This document shows positions 35,307 through 44,240 of a stretch of 64,000 nt of DNA, one piece after another (positions within the stretch are counted from its first letter, which is position 1; every line of letters starts with the position of its first letter). The notes under the pieces were generated by a model that saw only the letters and a list, made by a program, of their open reading frames with translations, made no database searches and was not told the DNA's origin. This DNA is from Streptomyces guryensis (GTDB lineage: Bacteria; Actinomycetota; Actinomycetes; Streptomycetales; Streptomycetaceae): positions 62,001 to 126,000 of the forward strand of contig NZ_JAJSBI010000013.1 in NCBI RefSeq assembly GCF_021261325.1. Direction: 5' to 3'. A program made the translations under genes and the position numbers.

Positions 35307-36439
35307 CAGTGCCCGCCTTCCTGTTCCGCGTGCAGCTCGGCCTGCAACTGGGCGCGCTGTTCGCGCAGTTGCCCGGTGGGCTCGGCGTACACGTGGGCGA
35401 ACAGGTCCATCGGGTCGAGGACCGGGTCCTGGTTCATGCGTTCGCGCAGGTCGGCGGCCATGGTCTCGGCGGCGTCGCGGGCGGCGCGGATGGCGTCGTC
35501 GTCGAGCAGGCCGCGCTCGGTCAGTTCGTGCTCCAGGAGCGCGATGGGGTCGTGCGCGCGCCAGGCCGCTACCTCGGCGTCGCCGCGGTAGCGGGTCGCG
35601 TCGTCGGCGTTGGTGTGGGCGTCGACGCGGTAGGTGATCGCCTCGATCAGCGTGGGGCCGCCGCCCTCGCGCGCACTGCGCACGGCATCGGTGAGGACCT
35701 CGTGCACGGCGGCCGCGTCGTTGCCGTCGACCAGGCGGCCGGGCATGCCGTAGCCGACGGCCTTGTGGGCCAGCGACGGCGCCGCGGTCTGCTTGGCGAG
35801 CGGGACGGAGATCGCGAAGCCGTTGTTCTGGACGAGGAAGACGACCGGGGCCCGCCAGACGGCGGCGAAGTTCAGTGCCTCGTGGAAGTCGCCCTCGCTG
35901 GAGCCGCCGTCACCGACCATGGCGAGCGCGACCACGTCGTCGCCCTTGAGGCGGGCGGCGTGCGCGAGGCCGACGGCGTGCGGGAGCTGGGTGGCGAGGG
36001 GGGTGCACAGGGGGGCCACGCGGTGTTCGTGCGGGTCGTAGCCGGTGTGCCAGTCGCCGCGCAGGAGGGTGAGCGCCTGGACGGGGTCCAGGCCGCGGGC
36101 GACGGCGGCGAGCGTGTCGCGGTAGCTGGGGAAGAGCCAGTCGCGCTCCTTGAGGGCGAGCGCGGCGGCGACCTGGCAGGCCTCCTGGCCGGTGCTGGAG
36201 GGGTAGACGGCGAGGCGGCCCTGCTTGGTGAGCGCGGTCGCCTGCACGTTGTACCTGCGGCCACGGACCAGTTCGGCGTACAGGCGGCGCAGCAGGGCCG
36301 GGTCGGCCTTCGCGGCGGCCTCGGTGCCGAGGACGCGATAGGGCTCCGCGTCGGGCAGCAGGGGCGCGGGGTCCGTGCGGGGCTGCCAGGCGGGGGGCGG
36401 CGATGGCCGATACCCGCCCCGCTGCTCCATGACCGTCAT
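35306..36439 (-). CDS. bkdA: Branched-chain alpha-keto acid dehydrogenase E1 alpha, second cluster
   Basis: E1-alpha of 377 residues. ThDP-binding motif GDGGSSEGDFHEALNFAAVWRAPVVFLVQNNGFAIS. YRVDAHTNADDATRY is the conserved loop corresponding to the eukaryotic phosphorylation region. ATG 36439 is 7 bp from AGGAGGTG; ATG 36430 is a lesser alternative. First gene of bkdABC, divergent from bkdR. The size is close to the 381 residues I recall for S. avermitilis BkdA, and the adjacent bkdR supports calling this cluster bkdABC. Confidence 0.9.
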   Translation of the reverse strand: MTVMEQRGGYRPSPPPAWQPRTDPAPLLPDAEPYRVLGTEAAAKADPALLRRLYAELVRGRRYNVQATALTKQGRLAVYPSSTGQEACQVAAALALKERDWLFPSYRDTLAAVARGLDPVQALTLLRGDWHTGYDPHEHRVAPLCTPLATQLPHAVGLAHAARLKGDDVVALAMVGDGGSSEGDFHEALNFAAVWRAPVVFLVQNNGFAISVPLAKQTAAPSLAHKAVGYGMPGRLVDGNDAAAVHEVLTDAVRSAREGGGPTLIEAITYRVDAHTNADDATRYRGDAEVAAWRAHDPIALLEHELTERGLLDDDAIRAARDAAETMAADLRERMNQDPVLDPMDLFAHVYAEPTGQLREQRAQLQAELHAEQEGGH

Positions 36440-36498
36440 GACGGCACCTCCTCGTGGGAGCGGCTTCAGGCGCGCCACGGGTGTGATGCGCCTCACCT

Positions 36499-36512
36499 AC
36501 CGATTGTTCGGT
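36499..36512. promoter_or_regulatory. Candidate TetR (PaaR-type) operator upstream of bkdA
   Basis: ACCGA-TTGT-TCGGT. The same ACCGA-N4-TCGGT motif occurs at 39291 and 44319 in front of the paa genes. It is 60 bp upstream of the bkdA start. Confidence 0.55.
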
Positions 36513-36539
36513 CGTCGGCACATTTTGGCTACAGGCACC

Positions 36540-36575
36540 TTCAGGCTGTGGACAAACGGTTCTCCACAACCTGAA
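36540..36575. promoter_or_regulatory. 13-bp inverted repeat in the bkdR-bkdA spacer, candidate BkdR operator
   Basis: TTCAGGCTGTGGA (36540-36552), 10-base spacer, TCCACAACCTGAA (36563-36575): the arms are reverse complements with one mismatch. It sits 38 bp before the bkdR ATG and 100 bp before bkdA, where an autoregulating Lrp/AsnC protein would bind. The left arm also spells TGTGGACAA, the complement of a DnaA box, which may be incidental. Confidence 0.6.
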
Positions 36576-36613
36576 ATGAACGCAGTACGTCCATGGTAGG
36601 GAGGCGGGGGGAC

Positions 36614-37114
36614 ATGGCACCTGAACAAATGGCCGAAGGGCCGGAAGGCGGGAGTCCCCTGCCGTCGGCGCGGCCCCTCGACTCCATCGATCTGGACATC
36701 CTCCAGATGCTCCAGGCGGACGGCCGCGCATCCATAAGATCGGTCGCGGAACGGGTGCATGTCTCACGTGCCAACGCCTACGCGCGGATCAACCGCCTCA
36801 TCGAGGACGGTGTCATCCGCGGCTTCGGGGCCCGCGTCAACCACGAGCGCGCGGGTCAGGGCACCTCGGCGTACATCACCCTGAAGATCGTCCAGAACTC
36901 CTGGCGCACAGTGCGCGAGCAGCTCAGACAGCTGCCCGGTGCCTCCCACATCGCCCTGGTGGGCGGCGATTTCGACGTGCTGCTGCTGGTGCACACACCG
37001 GACAACAAGGCGCTGCGCGAGCTGGTGCTGACCCGGCTGCAGGCGATGCCCGAGGTGCTCAGCACGCGCACGCTGCTGGTGTTCGAGGAGGAAGACCTGG
37101 AGCCGCAGGGCTGA
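36614..37114 (+). CDS. bkdR: Lrp/AsnC family regulator BkdR
   Basis: Protein of 166 residues. N-terminal HTH: LDSIDLDILQMLQADGRASIRSVAERVHVSRANAYARINRLIEDGVIRGFGARV. C-terminal RAM/effector domain: TSAYITLKIVQNSWRTVREQLRQL, VGGDFDVLLLVHTPDNKALRELVLTRL. Divergent from bkdABC. In S. coelicolor a gene in this position, bkdR, was shown to regulate the bkd genes and to affect morphology and antibiotics; identity here rests on family and position. Start ATG 36614 has a strong GGGAGG site (36599-36604). Confidence 0.87.
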   Translation: MAPEQMAEGPEGGSPLPSARPLDSIDLDILQMLQADGRASIRSVAERVHVSRANAYARINRLIEDGVIRGFGARVNHERAGQGTSAYITLKIVQNSWRTVREQLRQLPGASHIALVGGDFDVLLLVHTPDNKALRELVLTRLQAMPEVLSTRTLLVFEEEDLEPQG

Positions 37115-37129
37115 GCCCCGCGAGGCATC

Positions 37130-37720
37130 TCAGGCCTCCTTGCGGAGCCCACTGAAGACCAACTGCACGACAGCGTCGCCCACTTCGCGCTCGCTCATGC
37201 CCCGTCCGTCGGGCCGGTACCACTCGACGATCGAGTTGATCATCCCGAAGACGAGCCTGGTCGCGAGCCGCACCTCCACGTCACCGCGCACGTCCCCGTC
37301 GGCGACCGCCGCCTTGAGCAGCTCGGCCACCTGGTGGTCGAAGTCGCGGCGCCGCTCCAGGGCCCACCGCTCGGTGCCCGTGTTGCCGCGCACCCGCAGC
37401 AGCAGCGTCACGTACGGAAGTTCGCCGATCAGCACCTCGACCATGCGCCGCACGACGTACTCGAGGCGCTCGGCGGCGTGCCCCACGCGCGCGTGCTCCT
37501 CGTCGAGAATCCCGAAGAGCCCGTCGAGCGCCCGGCTGACGGCCCGGCGCAGCAGCTCCTCCTTGCCGGCCACGTGGTGGTAGATCGACGACTTGGAGAT
37601 GCCCGCCGCCTTGGAGAGGTGCTCCATGGAGGTGCCGTCGTAGCCGCGCTCGTTGAAGACCTGGACGGCGACGGACAGCAGCGTCTCCGGGGTGTACGTG
37701 TCGCGCTTGGCGGTGGTCAT
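37130..37720 (-). CDS. TetR family regulator, probably of phenylacetate genes (PaaR-type)
   Basis: Protein of 196 residues. HTH: TYTPETLLSVAVQVFNERGYDGTSMEHLSKAAGISKSSIYHHVAGKEELLRRAV. C-terminal ligand domain of the TetR_C33-like kind (RMVEVLIGELPYVTLLLRVRGNTGTERWALERRRDFDHQ). ATG 37720 overlaps the paaH stop by 4 bp, putting it in one operon with paaH. Actinobacterial PaaR repressors respond to phenylacetyl-CoA; three ACCGA-N4-TCGGT sites nearby are its likely targets. Confidence 0.82.
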   Translation of the reverse strand: MTTAKRDTYTPETLLSVAVQVFNERGYDGTSMEHLSKAAGISKSSIYHHVAGKEELLRRAVSRALDGLFGILDEEHARVGHAAERLEYVVRRMVEVLIGELPYVTLLLRVRGNTGTERWALERRRDFDHQVAELLKAAVADGDVRGDVEVRLATRLVFGMINSIVEWYRPDGRGMSEREVGDAVVQLVFSGLRKEA

Positions 37721-39234
37721 GACTGACTGCCCTCCCGCTTGTCGGAGGCGTACGCGTGCCGGTACAGCGCCAGGGACGGCGCGTAGCGGCCGGAGGGGTC
37801 GCGCAGGTGCAGGTCGTCCAGGAGGGCGTAGGCCCAGTTCCGGCCGAGTTTGCGGCTCCACTCGAAGGGGCCCAGCGGGTAGTTGACGCCCAGACGCATC
37901 GCCGTGTCGATGTCCTCCTCGGTGGCCACGCCCTTGGCGACGGCATCGTGCGCGAGGTCGATGATCCGGGCGACCGTGCGGGCGACGATCATGCCGGGGA
38001 CGTCACCGATGACGCTGACGTCCTTGCCGAGCGCCTGGAAGAGGCCGATGGCCTCGGCGAGGGTCCCCGGCGAGGTGTCCTGGGAGGCGGACAGGGCGAT
38101 ACGGGTGGCCCGGCGGTAGTCGAGGGCGAGGTCGAAGTAGACGACGTCGCGGAACTCGACCGAGGTCTGGCCGTCGGCGAGCGCCAGCTGGCCGCCGCTC
38201 GGCAGCACCAGGCGGGTGCCGTGGTCCTCTTCCTCCTCGCGCACGGCGATGCCCGCCTCGCGGATCAGCGCGAGCAGCTCGGAGGCGGGGCCCAGGTCGC
38301 CCTCGACGACGACGTACGCGGGCTGCTGTGCGGGCTCCGCGGTGTGCGGCTCGGAGGGCTCGGCGCCGTCCCCGTACTCGTACCAGCCCTGTCCGCTCTT
38401 GCGGCCGAGCCGGCCCGACTCGACCAGGCGCTGCTGGGCGAGTGAGGGCGTGAAGCGCACGTCCTGGAAGAAGGACCGCCACACGGAGAGGGTGACGGAC
38501 TCGTTGACGTCCTGCCCGATGAGGTCGGTCAGCTCGAAGGCGCCCATCCTGAAGCCGCCCGACTCGCGCAGGACCGCGTCGATGGTGGCGGGGTCGGCGC
38601 CCTGCGCCTCGTACACGGCGAAGGCCTCGGCGTAGAAGGGCCGGGCGATGCGGTTGACGATGAAGCCGGGGGTGTCGGCACAGGCGACCGGCTTCTTGCC
38701 CCAGGCGCGCGCCATCTCGTACGCGCGCGTGGCCGACGAGACGTCGGTGGCGAACCCGGAGACGACCTCGACGAGGGGGAGCAGCGGCGCGGGGTTGAAG
38801 AAGTGCAGGCCGACGAAGCGGCCGGGGTTGCGCAGGGCACCGCCGATGGCGGTGACGGACAGCGAGGAGGTGTTGGTCGCGAGCAGACAGTCCTCGCCGA
38901 CGATGTCCTCCAGCTCGCGGAACAGGGCCTGTTTGGCGTCCAGCTGCTCCAGGACGGCCTCCATGACCAGGGAGCAGTCCGCGAGGTCGGAGAGGCTCTC
39001 GGCGGGCAGCAGACGCTCGCGTGCCGCATCCCGGTCGGCGGCCGTGAGCCGGTTCTTCTCGACGAGCCGGTCGAGGCGGGCGCCGATCGCCGCGGCCGCT
39101 CCCCGGGCGCGCCCGTCAGCGGCGTCGTAGAGCCTGACGCGATGGCCTGCGACCAGCGCGACCTGGGCGATGCCCTGGCCCATGGTGCCGGTGCCGACGA
39201 CGGCCACGGGGCTGCTGAGGTCGAGTGCTGTCAT
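37717..39234 (-). CDS. paaH: 3-hydroxyacyl-CoA dehydrogenase (PaaH type)
   Basis: NAD-dependent dehydrogenase of 505 residues, about twice the minimal length because it has two C-terminal 3HCDH domains. NAD motif VAVVGTGTMGQGIAQVALVAGH. First domain catalytic region FVGLHFFNPAPLLPLVEVVSG and PVACADTPGFIVNRIARPFYAEA; FRMGAFELTDLIGQDVN. Second domain after a linker: DVPGMIVARTVARIIDLAHDAV ... GVNYPLGPFEWSRKLG. Oxidises 3-hydroxyadipyl-CoA in phenylacetate breakdown. Operon with the TetR gene; divergent from paaN. Confidence 0.87.
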   Translation of the reverse strand: MTALDLSSPVAVVGTGTMGQGIAQVALVAGHRVRLYDAADGRARGAAAAIGARLDRLVEKNRLTAADRDAARERLLPAESLSDLADCSLVMEAVLEQLDAKQALFRELEDIVGEDCLLATNTSSLSVTAIGGALRNPGRFVGLHFFNPAPLLPLVEVVSGFATDVSSATRAYEMARAWGKKPVACADTPGFIVNRIARPFYAEAFAVYEAQGADPATIDAVLRESGGFRMGAFELTDLIGQDVNESVTLSVWRSFFQDVRFTPSLAQQRLVESGRLGRKSGQGWYEYGDGAEPSEPHTAEPAQQPAYVVVEGDLGPASELLALIREAGIAVREEEEDHGTRLVLPSGGQLALADGQTSVEFRDVVYFDLALDYRRATRIALSASQDTSPGTLAEAIGLFQALGKDVSVIGDVPGMIVARTVARIIDLAHDAVAKGVATEEDIDTAMRLGVNYPLGPFEWSRKLGRNWAYALLDDLHLRDPSGRYAPSLALYRHAYASDKREGSQS

Positions 39235-39290
39235 GTGCGCGATCCTCCCGCACGGCGTTTTCCACAGATGCGGCAGGCCCCCTTGTCCCG

Positions 39291-39304
39291 ACCGATCGTT
39301 CGGT
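39291..39304. promoter_or_regulatory. Candidate TetR (PaaR-type) operator between paaH and paaN
   Basis: ACCGA-TCGT-TCGGT, 57 bp before paaH and 90 bp before paaN, placed to control both divergent promoters. Same motif as at 36499 and 44319. Confidence 0.65.
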
Positions 39305-39393
39305 TACTCTAACTCTGACCGGCTGTTCCTGCCCATGTTTCTGCCAGGTCATGAGCTCGACGAAGAGTTCTCAAGACGAGGAGTTGGTCCCGC

Positions 39394-41085
39394 ATGGCCG
39401 CCGAACTGACCACCCGCGAGCTGATCGCCAAGCACCGGCCCACCCTCGACCAGGCGCTGGAAGCGATCCGCACGCGCGCGTACTGGTCCCCGCACCCCGA
39501 ACACCCCAAGGCGTACGGCGAGAACGGCAGCCTGGACATGGCGGCGGGCAAGGCCGCCTTCGACGCCCTCCTGGGCACCCGCCTCGACCTCGGCCAGCCC
39601 GGCACGGACGACTGGGTGGGCGCCGAGGTCTCCCCGTACGGCATCGAGCTGGGCGTGACCTACCCGCACGCGGACGTCGACGAGCTGCTGCCCGCCATGA
39701 AGGCCGGCCAGCGCGCGTGGCGCGACGCCGGCGCGGAGACGCGCGCGGTGGTGTGCCTGGAGATCCTCAAGCGGATCAGCGACCGGACACACGAGTTCGC
39801 GCACGCGGTCATGCACACCTCCGGCCAGGCGTTCATGATGGCGTTCCAGGCGGGCGGCCCGCACGCCCAGGACCGCGGCCTGGAGGCGGTGGCGTACGCG
39901 TATGTGGAGCAGGTCCGCACCCCCGACACCGCGGAGTGGACCAAGCCCCAGGGCAAGCGCGACCCGCTGGCGCTCAACAAGCAGTTCACGGCGGTCCCGC
40001 GCGGTATCGCCCTGCTGATCGGCTGCAACACCTTCCCGACGTGGAACGGCTACCCGGGCCTGTTCGCGTCCCTCGCCACCGGCAACGCGGTCCTGGTGAA
40101 GCCCCACCCGCGCGCGGTGCTGCCCCTCGCGCTCACCGTGCAGGTCGCGCGCCAGGTCCTCGCCGAGGCCGGCTTCGACCCGAACCTGGTGGCACTGGCC
40201 GCCGAGCGGCCCGGCGAGGGCATCGCGAAGACGCTGGCCACGCGCCCGGAGATCCGGATCATCGACTACACGGGCTCGACGGCGTTCGGCGACTGGCTGG
40301 AGGCCAACGCCCGCCAGGCGCAGGTCTACACGGAGAAGGCCGGCGTCAACACGGTCCTCGTGGACTCGGCCGCGAACTACAAGGGCATGCTCTCCAACCT
40401 GGCGTTCTCGCTCTCCCTGTACAGCGGCCAGATGTGCACGACCCCGCAGAACCTGCTGATCCCCCGGGACGGAATCCGCACCGACGAGGGCCCCAAGACC
40501 TTCGACGAGGTGGTCGCCGACCTCGCCCGCTCGGTCGACGGCCTCCTCGGCGACGACGCGCGCGCGAACGCTCTGCTCGGCGCGATCGTCAACCCGGACG
40601 TCAAGGCACGCCTGGAGGCGGCCGCCGGTCTCGGCGAAGTCGCCCTGGCGTCAAGGGAGATCAGCAACCCCGAGTTCCCGGACGCGGTCGTGCGCACGCC
40701 CGTGATCGTGAAGCTGGACGGCGCCAAGCCGGACGACGAGGCCGCATACATGAGCGAGTGCTTCGGCCCGGTCTCCTTCGCCGTCGCGGTCGACTCGGCG
40801 GCGGACGCGGCGGAGCTGCTGCGCCGCACGATCCGCGAGAAGGGCGCGATGACGGTCGGCGCTTACACGACCGACGAGGAGGTCGAGCAGGCGGTCCAGG
40901 AGGTCTGCCTGGAGGAGGCCGCGCAGCTGTCTCTGAACCTCACGGGCGGGGTGTACGTCAACCAGACGGCCGCGTTCTCGGACTTCCACGGGTCCGGGGG
41001 CAACCCGGCGGCCAACTCGGCATTGTGTGATGGGGCGTTCGTCGCCAATCGGTTCCGGGTGGTCGAGGTGCGCAAGGAGGCCTAG
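39394..41085 (+). CDS. paaN: Phenylacetic acid degradation protein PaaN (aldehyde dehydrogenase)
   Basis: Aldehyde dehydrogenase superfamily protein of 563 residues, the PaaN class. N-terminal segment TTRELIAKHRPTLDQALEAIRTRAYWSPHPEHPKAYGE is typical of actinobacterial PaaN. Substrate/NAD region: PRGIALLIGCNTFPTWNGYPGLFASLATGN, RIIDYTGSTAFGDWLEANA, catalytic Cys in SGQMCTTPQNLLIP. It oxidises the ring-opened semialdehyde-CoA. It lacks the fused MaoC hydratase domain of enteric PaaZ, so that step needs another protein. Promoter holds a PaaR-like operator. Confidence 0.87.
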   Translation: MAAELTTRELIAKHRPTLDQALEAIRTRAYWSPHPEHPKAYGENGSLDMAAGKAAFDALLGTRLDLGQPGTDDWVGAEVSPYGIELGVTYPHADVDELLPAMKAGQRAWRDAGAETRAVVCLEILKRISDRTHEFAHAVMHTSGQAFMMAFQAGGPHAQDRGLEAVAYAYVEQVRTPDTAEWTKPQGKRDPLALNKQFTAVPRGIALLIGCNTFPTWNGYPGLFASLATGNAVLVKPHPRAVLPLALTVQVARQVLAEAGFDPNLVALAAERPGEGIAKTLATRPEIRIIDYTGSTAFGDWLEANARQAQVYTEKAGVNTVLVDSAANYKGMLSNLAFSLSLYSGQMCTTPQNLLIPRDGIRTDEGPKTFDEVVADLARSVDGLLGDDARANALLGAIVNPDVKARLEAAAGLGEVALASREISNPEFPDAVVRTPVIVKLDGAKPDDEAAYMSECFGPVSFAVAVDSAADAAELLRRTIREKGAMTVGAYTTDEEVEQAVQEVCLEEAAQLSLNLTGGVYVNQTAAFSDFHGSGGNPAANSALCDGAFVANRFRVVEVRKEA

Positions 41086-41091
41086 GCGGAC

Positions 41092-41856
41092 CTAGGAGCT
41101 GGTCGCGCCCCCTGTGGCGCTCCAGTGGTACAGCGTCATGGCCACACTGGTGGCGAGGTTGTAGCTGGAGACCTGGGGGCGCATCGGCAGCGACAGCAGG
41201 TGGTCGGTACGCGCGCGCAGTACGGCGGACAGGCCGCTGCGCTCGGAGCCGAACGCGAGGACGGCGTCGTCAGGGAGCTTGACGCCCCGGATGTCGTCGC
41301 CCTCCGGGTCGAGGGCGAACAGCGGGCCCGCGGGCAGCTCGTCGACGGCGAGCCGTTCCACGGCGGTCGCGAAGTGCAGTCCCGCGCCGCCGCGCACGAC
41401 CGTGGGGTGCCACGGGTCGAGCGTGCCGGTGGTGACCACGCCGGTCGCACCGAACCCGGCGGCCAGACGGATCACGGCACCCGCGTTGCCGAGGTTGCGC
41501 GGGTTGTCGAGGACCACCACGGGTGCGGTGCGGGGGGCGTGCGCGAGCTTCTCCAGATGGGCCGCGCGGGACGGTCGTACGGCCAGGGCAGCGACGGCGG
41601 TGGGATGGGGGCGCGGCACCAGGCTCAGGTACACCCGCTCCGGCACCTCGGTGAGAAGTTCGGCCAGCGTGTCCCGCACGTCGGGGGCGAGCTCGTCGGC
41701 GAGGGCGAGCGCCGCCCGCCGGTCGGCGGTGACCGCCACCGGGACCTCGGCTCCGAAGCGGACGGCGTGCTTGAGGGCGTGGAAACCGTCGAGCAGCACG
41801 CAGCCGGCGGCGAGCCGGCGCCAGGCAGTCACGGGGTCGGGGGTGGGGGCGGTCAT
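41092..41856 (-). CDS. TrmH/SpoU family RNA 2'-O-methyltransferase
   Basis: SPOUT-class methyltransferase of 254 residues. The trefoil-knot motifs are present: VVVLDNPRNLGNAGAVIRLAAGFGATGVV (motif 1), VLAFGSERSGLSAVLRA (motif 2), LSLPMRPQVSSYNLATSVAMTLYHW (motif 3). N-terminal about 90 residues form a variable substrate domain. Acts on tRNA or 23S rRNA ribose; the target base is unknown. Its stop is 6 bp from that of the convergent paaN. Confidence 0.85.
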   Translation of the reverse strand: MTAPTPDPVTAWRRLAAGCVLLDGFHALKHAVRFGAEVPVAVTADRRAALALADELAPDVRDTLAELLTEVPERVYLSLVPRPHPTAVAALAVRPSRAAHLEKLAHAPRTAPVVVLDNPRNLGNAGAVIRLAAGFGATGVVTTGTLDPWHPTVVRGGAGLHFATAVERLAVDELPAGPLFALDPEGDDIRGVKLPDDAVLAFGSERSGLSAVLRARTDHLLSLPMRPQVSSYNLATSVAMTLYHWSATGGATSS

Positions 41857-41924
41857 GGCGTGCAGCCTACGTGCGCGGGAGACCAGGGCTCACGCGCCGG
41901 AGCGGGTGTGCAGGTGCTCAGGGC

Positions 41925-43139
41925 TCACGCCGTGGAACTCACCTGCGTGGGTTCTGGGCTCTCCGGGGCGCGCGGCACGGCCGGCGTCGAACGGCCGCCG
42001 CGGGCGAGGACGCGGCCACGCGCGCGTGCCGCCCAGCCGCCGATCCTGTGCAGCAGCGACGTCGGCAGGAAGACCGCGTCCGTCGCGATCATCGCCAGCG
42101 AGAAGAACGGCAGGCCGAGCACGACGGCGATCACGGCGTGCTCGGTCATCATGGCCGCCAGCAGGACGTTCTTGACCCGCCGGTTGAACAGCGTGAACGG
42201 GAAGGCGACCTGCACGATGACCGTCCCGTACGTCACGAGCATCACCATCGTGCCGCTGGACGACAGCAGGTCGGCGAGCCCGGGCCAGGGCGAGAAGTAG
42301 TCGAGGTGGAGGGGGTAGTAGACCGCGGTGCCGTCCTGCCAGCGCGAGCCCTGGATCTTGTACCAGCCGGCCGTCGCGTAGATCAGACAGGCCTCGGTCA
42401 TGATCACGAACAGGGCGCCGTTGTGCACGATGTTGGCGACGACGTCCAGCAGGATCCTGGGCTCCCCGCTCTTCGCCCGGCGCCCGGCCAGCCACCACAG
42501 GGCCTGCGCGAGCCAGACGCCCCAAAGGATCACGGGCACGGTCCAGTCGGCACCGCCGAACCGCCCGCCGAAGGTCACCGCGACCAGCGCGACCCCGAGG
42601 ACGGCCCACAGAGCCGGGCCCACCCGGTCGGAAACGAGCTGTCCACGCGCGCGTGCCCGGCGCGCGCGCTCTGCCCGGCGCGCGTCCAGCGACCAGACCT
42701 GGCCGCAGCGCGTGAACACGAGGTACACGGACATCAGGTGCAGGACGTTGTCGCCGCCGTCCCCCATGAAGACGCTGCGGTTCTGCAGCGAGAGCACACC
42801 GATCATGAACAGCACGGACATGGTGCGGGTGCGCCAGCCGAGCAGCAGCAGGAAGCTCGACAGGGCGGCGAGCGCGTACACGAACTCGAACCAGCCCCGG
42901 CCATCCGACCACATCAGGGCCGTGAAGGCACTGTTGGAAGCGATCAGCTGCTGGGCGAGGTCCCAGCTCCAGGGGCTGCCGGGCCCGTACAGCTCCTCAC
43001 GATGGGGAATCTCGCGGAGCAGGAACAGCAGCCAGGTCGCGCTGAAGCCGATCCGGATCACGGCGCTCTGGTAGGGGCCGAGCGCCGATTCCGTGATGCG
43101 GGCGATGGCGGAGGAGACCGACAGGGCGAAGCGGTTCAC
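41925..43139 (-). CDS. HTTM domain membrane protein
   Basis: Membrane protein of 404 residues with the horizontally-transferred transmembrane (HTTM) domain, related to vitamin K-dependent gamma-carboxylase. Motifs: SAVIRIGFSATWLLFLLREIPHREELYGP, SLQNRSVFMGDGGDNVLHLMSVYLVFTRCG and YATAGWYKIQGSRWQDGTAVYYPLHLDYFSPWP. About 7-8 helices and a polar C-terminal tail. GTG 43139 overlaps the stop of the DUF5819 gene (GTGA), so the two are translated together. Function in bacteria unknown. A degraded relative lies at 59932-60551. Confidence 0.83.
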   Translation of the reverse strand: MNRFALSVSSAIARITESALGPYQSAVIRIGFSATWLLFLLREIPHREELYGPGSPWSWDLAQQLIASNSAFTALMWSDGRGWFEFVYALAALSSFLLLLGWRTRTMSVLFMIGVLSLQNRSVFMGDGGDNVLHLMSVYLVFTRCGQVWSLDARRAERARRARARGQLVSDRVGPALWAVLGVALVAVTFGGRFGGADWTVPVILWGVWLAQALWWLAGRRAKSGEPRILLDVVANIVHNGALFVIMTEACLIYATAGWYKIQGSRWQDGTAVYYPLHLDYFSPWPGLADLLSSSGTMVMLVTYGTVIVQVAFPFTLFNRRVKNVLLAAMMTEHAVIAVVLGLPFFSLAMIATDAVFLPTSLLHRIGGWAARARGRVLARGGRSTPAVPRAPESPEPTQVSSTA

Positions 43140-44068
43140 CGGGCGCCTCCGTCGGTGTCGGCGGCCGTGACCGGCCACCAGGGCAGCACGCGGTCCATGG
43201 GTTTGTCCGAGATCTTCTCGGTGCTCCACTTCGGCGGGGGCACGTTGGTGGTGCGGGAACGGACCTGGACCTGATCGATGGTCCCGCCCTTGCCGGCCGC
43301 GTCGTCGCGACCCAGGCGGAGCACCACTATGCGCCGCAGATACGTCTCGGAGAGGGCACCGCGCAGCCCCGCCGGACGGTTGTTGCCGTCGTGCGTGGCG
43401 ACGAAGAAGTCCCAGGCCCGGCGCAGCTCGTTCTGCTCGGTGTGGCTGGGCAGCAGATTGCCGTCGATGGCCCGCCCGTCCTGGGCGGACAGGTCGTACC
43501 AGCCGGTGGTCCGCACCTCGCCGTTCTTCTCCTGCACCTCGGCGCGGACCTGGACGGCGATGTTCTGCTGCAGCGGGTCCGGCGCGAAGAGCTTCCAGTT
43601 CTGCTCGAACTCCGGGTAGATCCAGTCGTCGATCGCCCTGCCGTGCACCTTCGTCAGTGTGTTCGACGGCGCGACGTGCAGAAAGACCATGCCGACGTGC
43701 ACACAGACGACGACGGCGACTACGGCGAGCGCCAGCGCGGCGCCGATCTGGTAGCGCAGGGAGAGGGCGGCCACACCGGTACGGGGGGCGGCGTACGAGC
43801 CGGGAGCGGGAGCGACCGGGAAGGCGGCAGCGCCGGGATCGAGTCCGGCGTCGACCGGTGGGGCGTCGTGCTGCGGATCGGCCGTCCGGGCCGGTCCGGC
43901 CGGCTCGGGCGGACTGTCCGGCTCGGGCAGGCTGTCCGGCTCGGGCGGGCTGTCCGGCACGGACGACGTGTCCAGGGCGGGCGAGCCGGCCGGCACGGGC
44001 GCGCCGCCCGGCCTGCCCGGCCCGTCCGGCCCGTGCCGGGCATCCGAGTCTGTGCCGTACACGTCCAT
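43136..44068 (-). CDS. DUF5819 family membrane protein, HTTM partner
   Basis: Protein of 310 residues. The first about 100 residues are Pro/Glu/Ser/Asp-rich and repetitive (SVPDSPPEPDSLPEPDSPPEP). One membrane helix (LALAVVAVVVCVHVGMVFLHV) is followed by an outer domain starting NTLTKVHGRAIDDWIYPEFEQNWKLFAPDPLQQNIAV, the hallmark of DUF5819. ATG 44068 chosen. DUF5819 and HTTM proteins occur as neighbours in many actinobacteria and probably form one complex. Confidence 0.8.
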   Translation of the reverse strand: MDVYGTDSDARHGPDGPGRPGGAPVPAGSPALDTSSVPDSPPEPDSLPEPDSPPEPAGPARTADPQHDAPPVDAGLDPGAAAFPVAPAPGSYAAPRTGVAALSLRYQIGAALALAVVAVVVCVHVGMVFLHVAPSNTLTKVHGRAIDDWIYPEFEQNWKLFAPDPLQQNIAVQVRAEVQEKNGEVRTTGWYDLSAQDGRAIDGNLLPSHTEQNELRRAWDFFVATHDGNNRPAGLRGALSETYLRRIVVLRLGRDDAAGKGGTIDQVQVRSRTTNVPPPKWSTEKISDKPMDRVLPWWPVTAADTDGGAR

Positions 44069-44240
44069 TCCGCCCCGTCTCCCGATCCCGGTCCGTCTTA
44101 CGGCCCCCCGGCCGCGGGGCGCCGTACCGCCTGTGCGCACCGCGCCACCGCACTCGCACGGGCACGGTACTCAGGCCCGGCCGCGCGGCACAGCCCCTGT
44201 CGGGCCGACCCCGCCGCGGCCTACGCAGAGGTCGCCCGGT

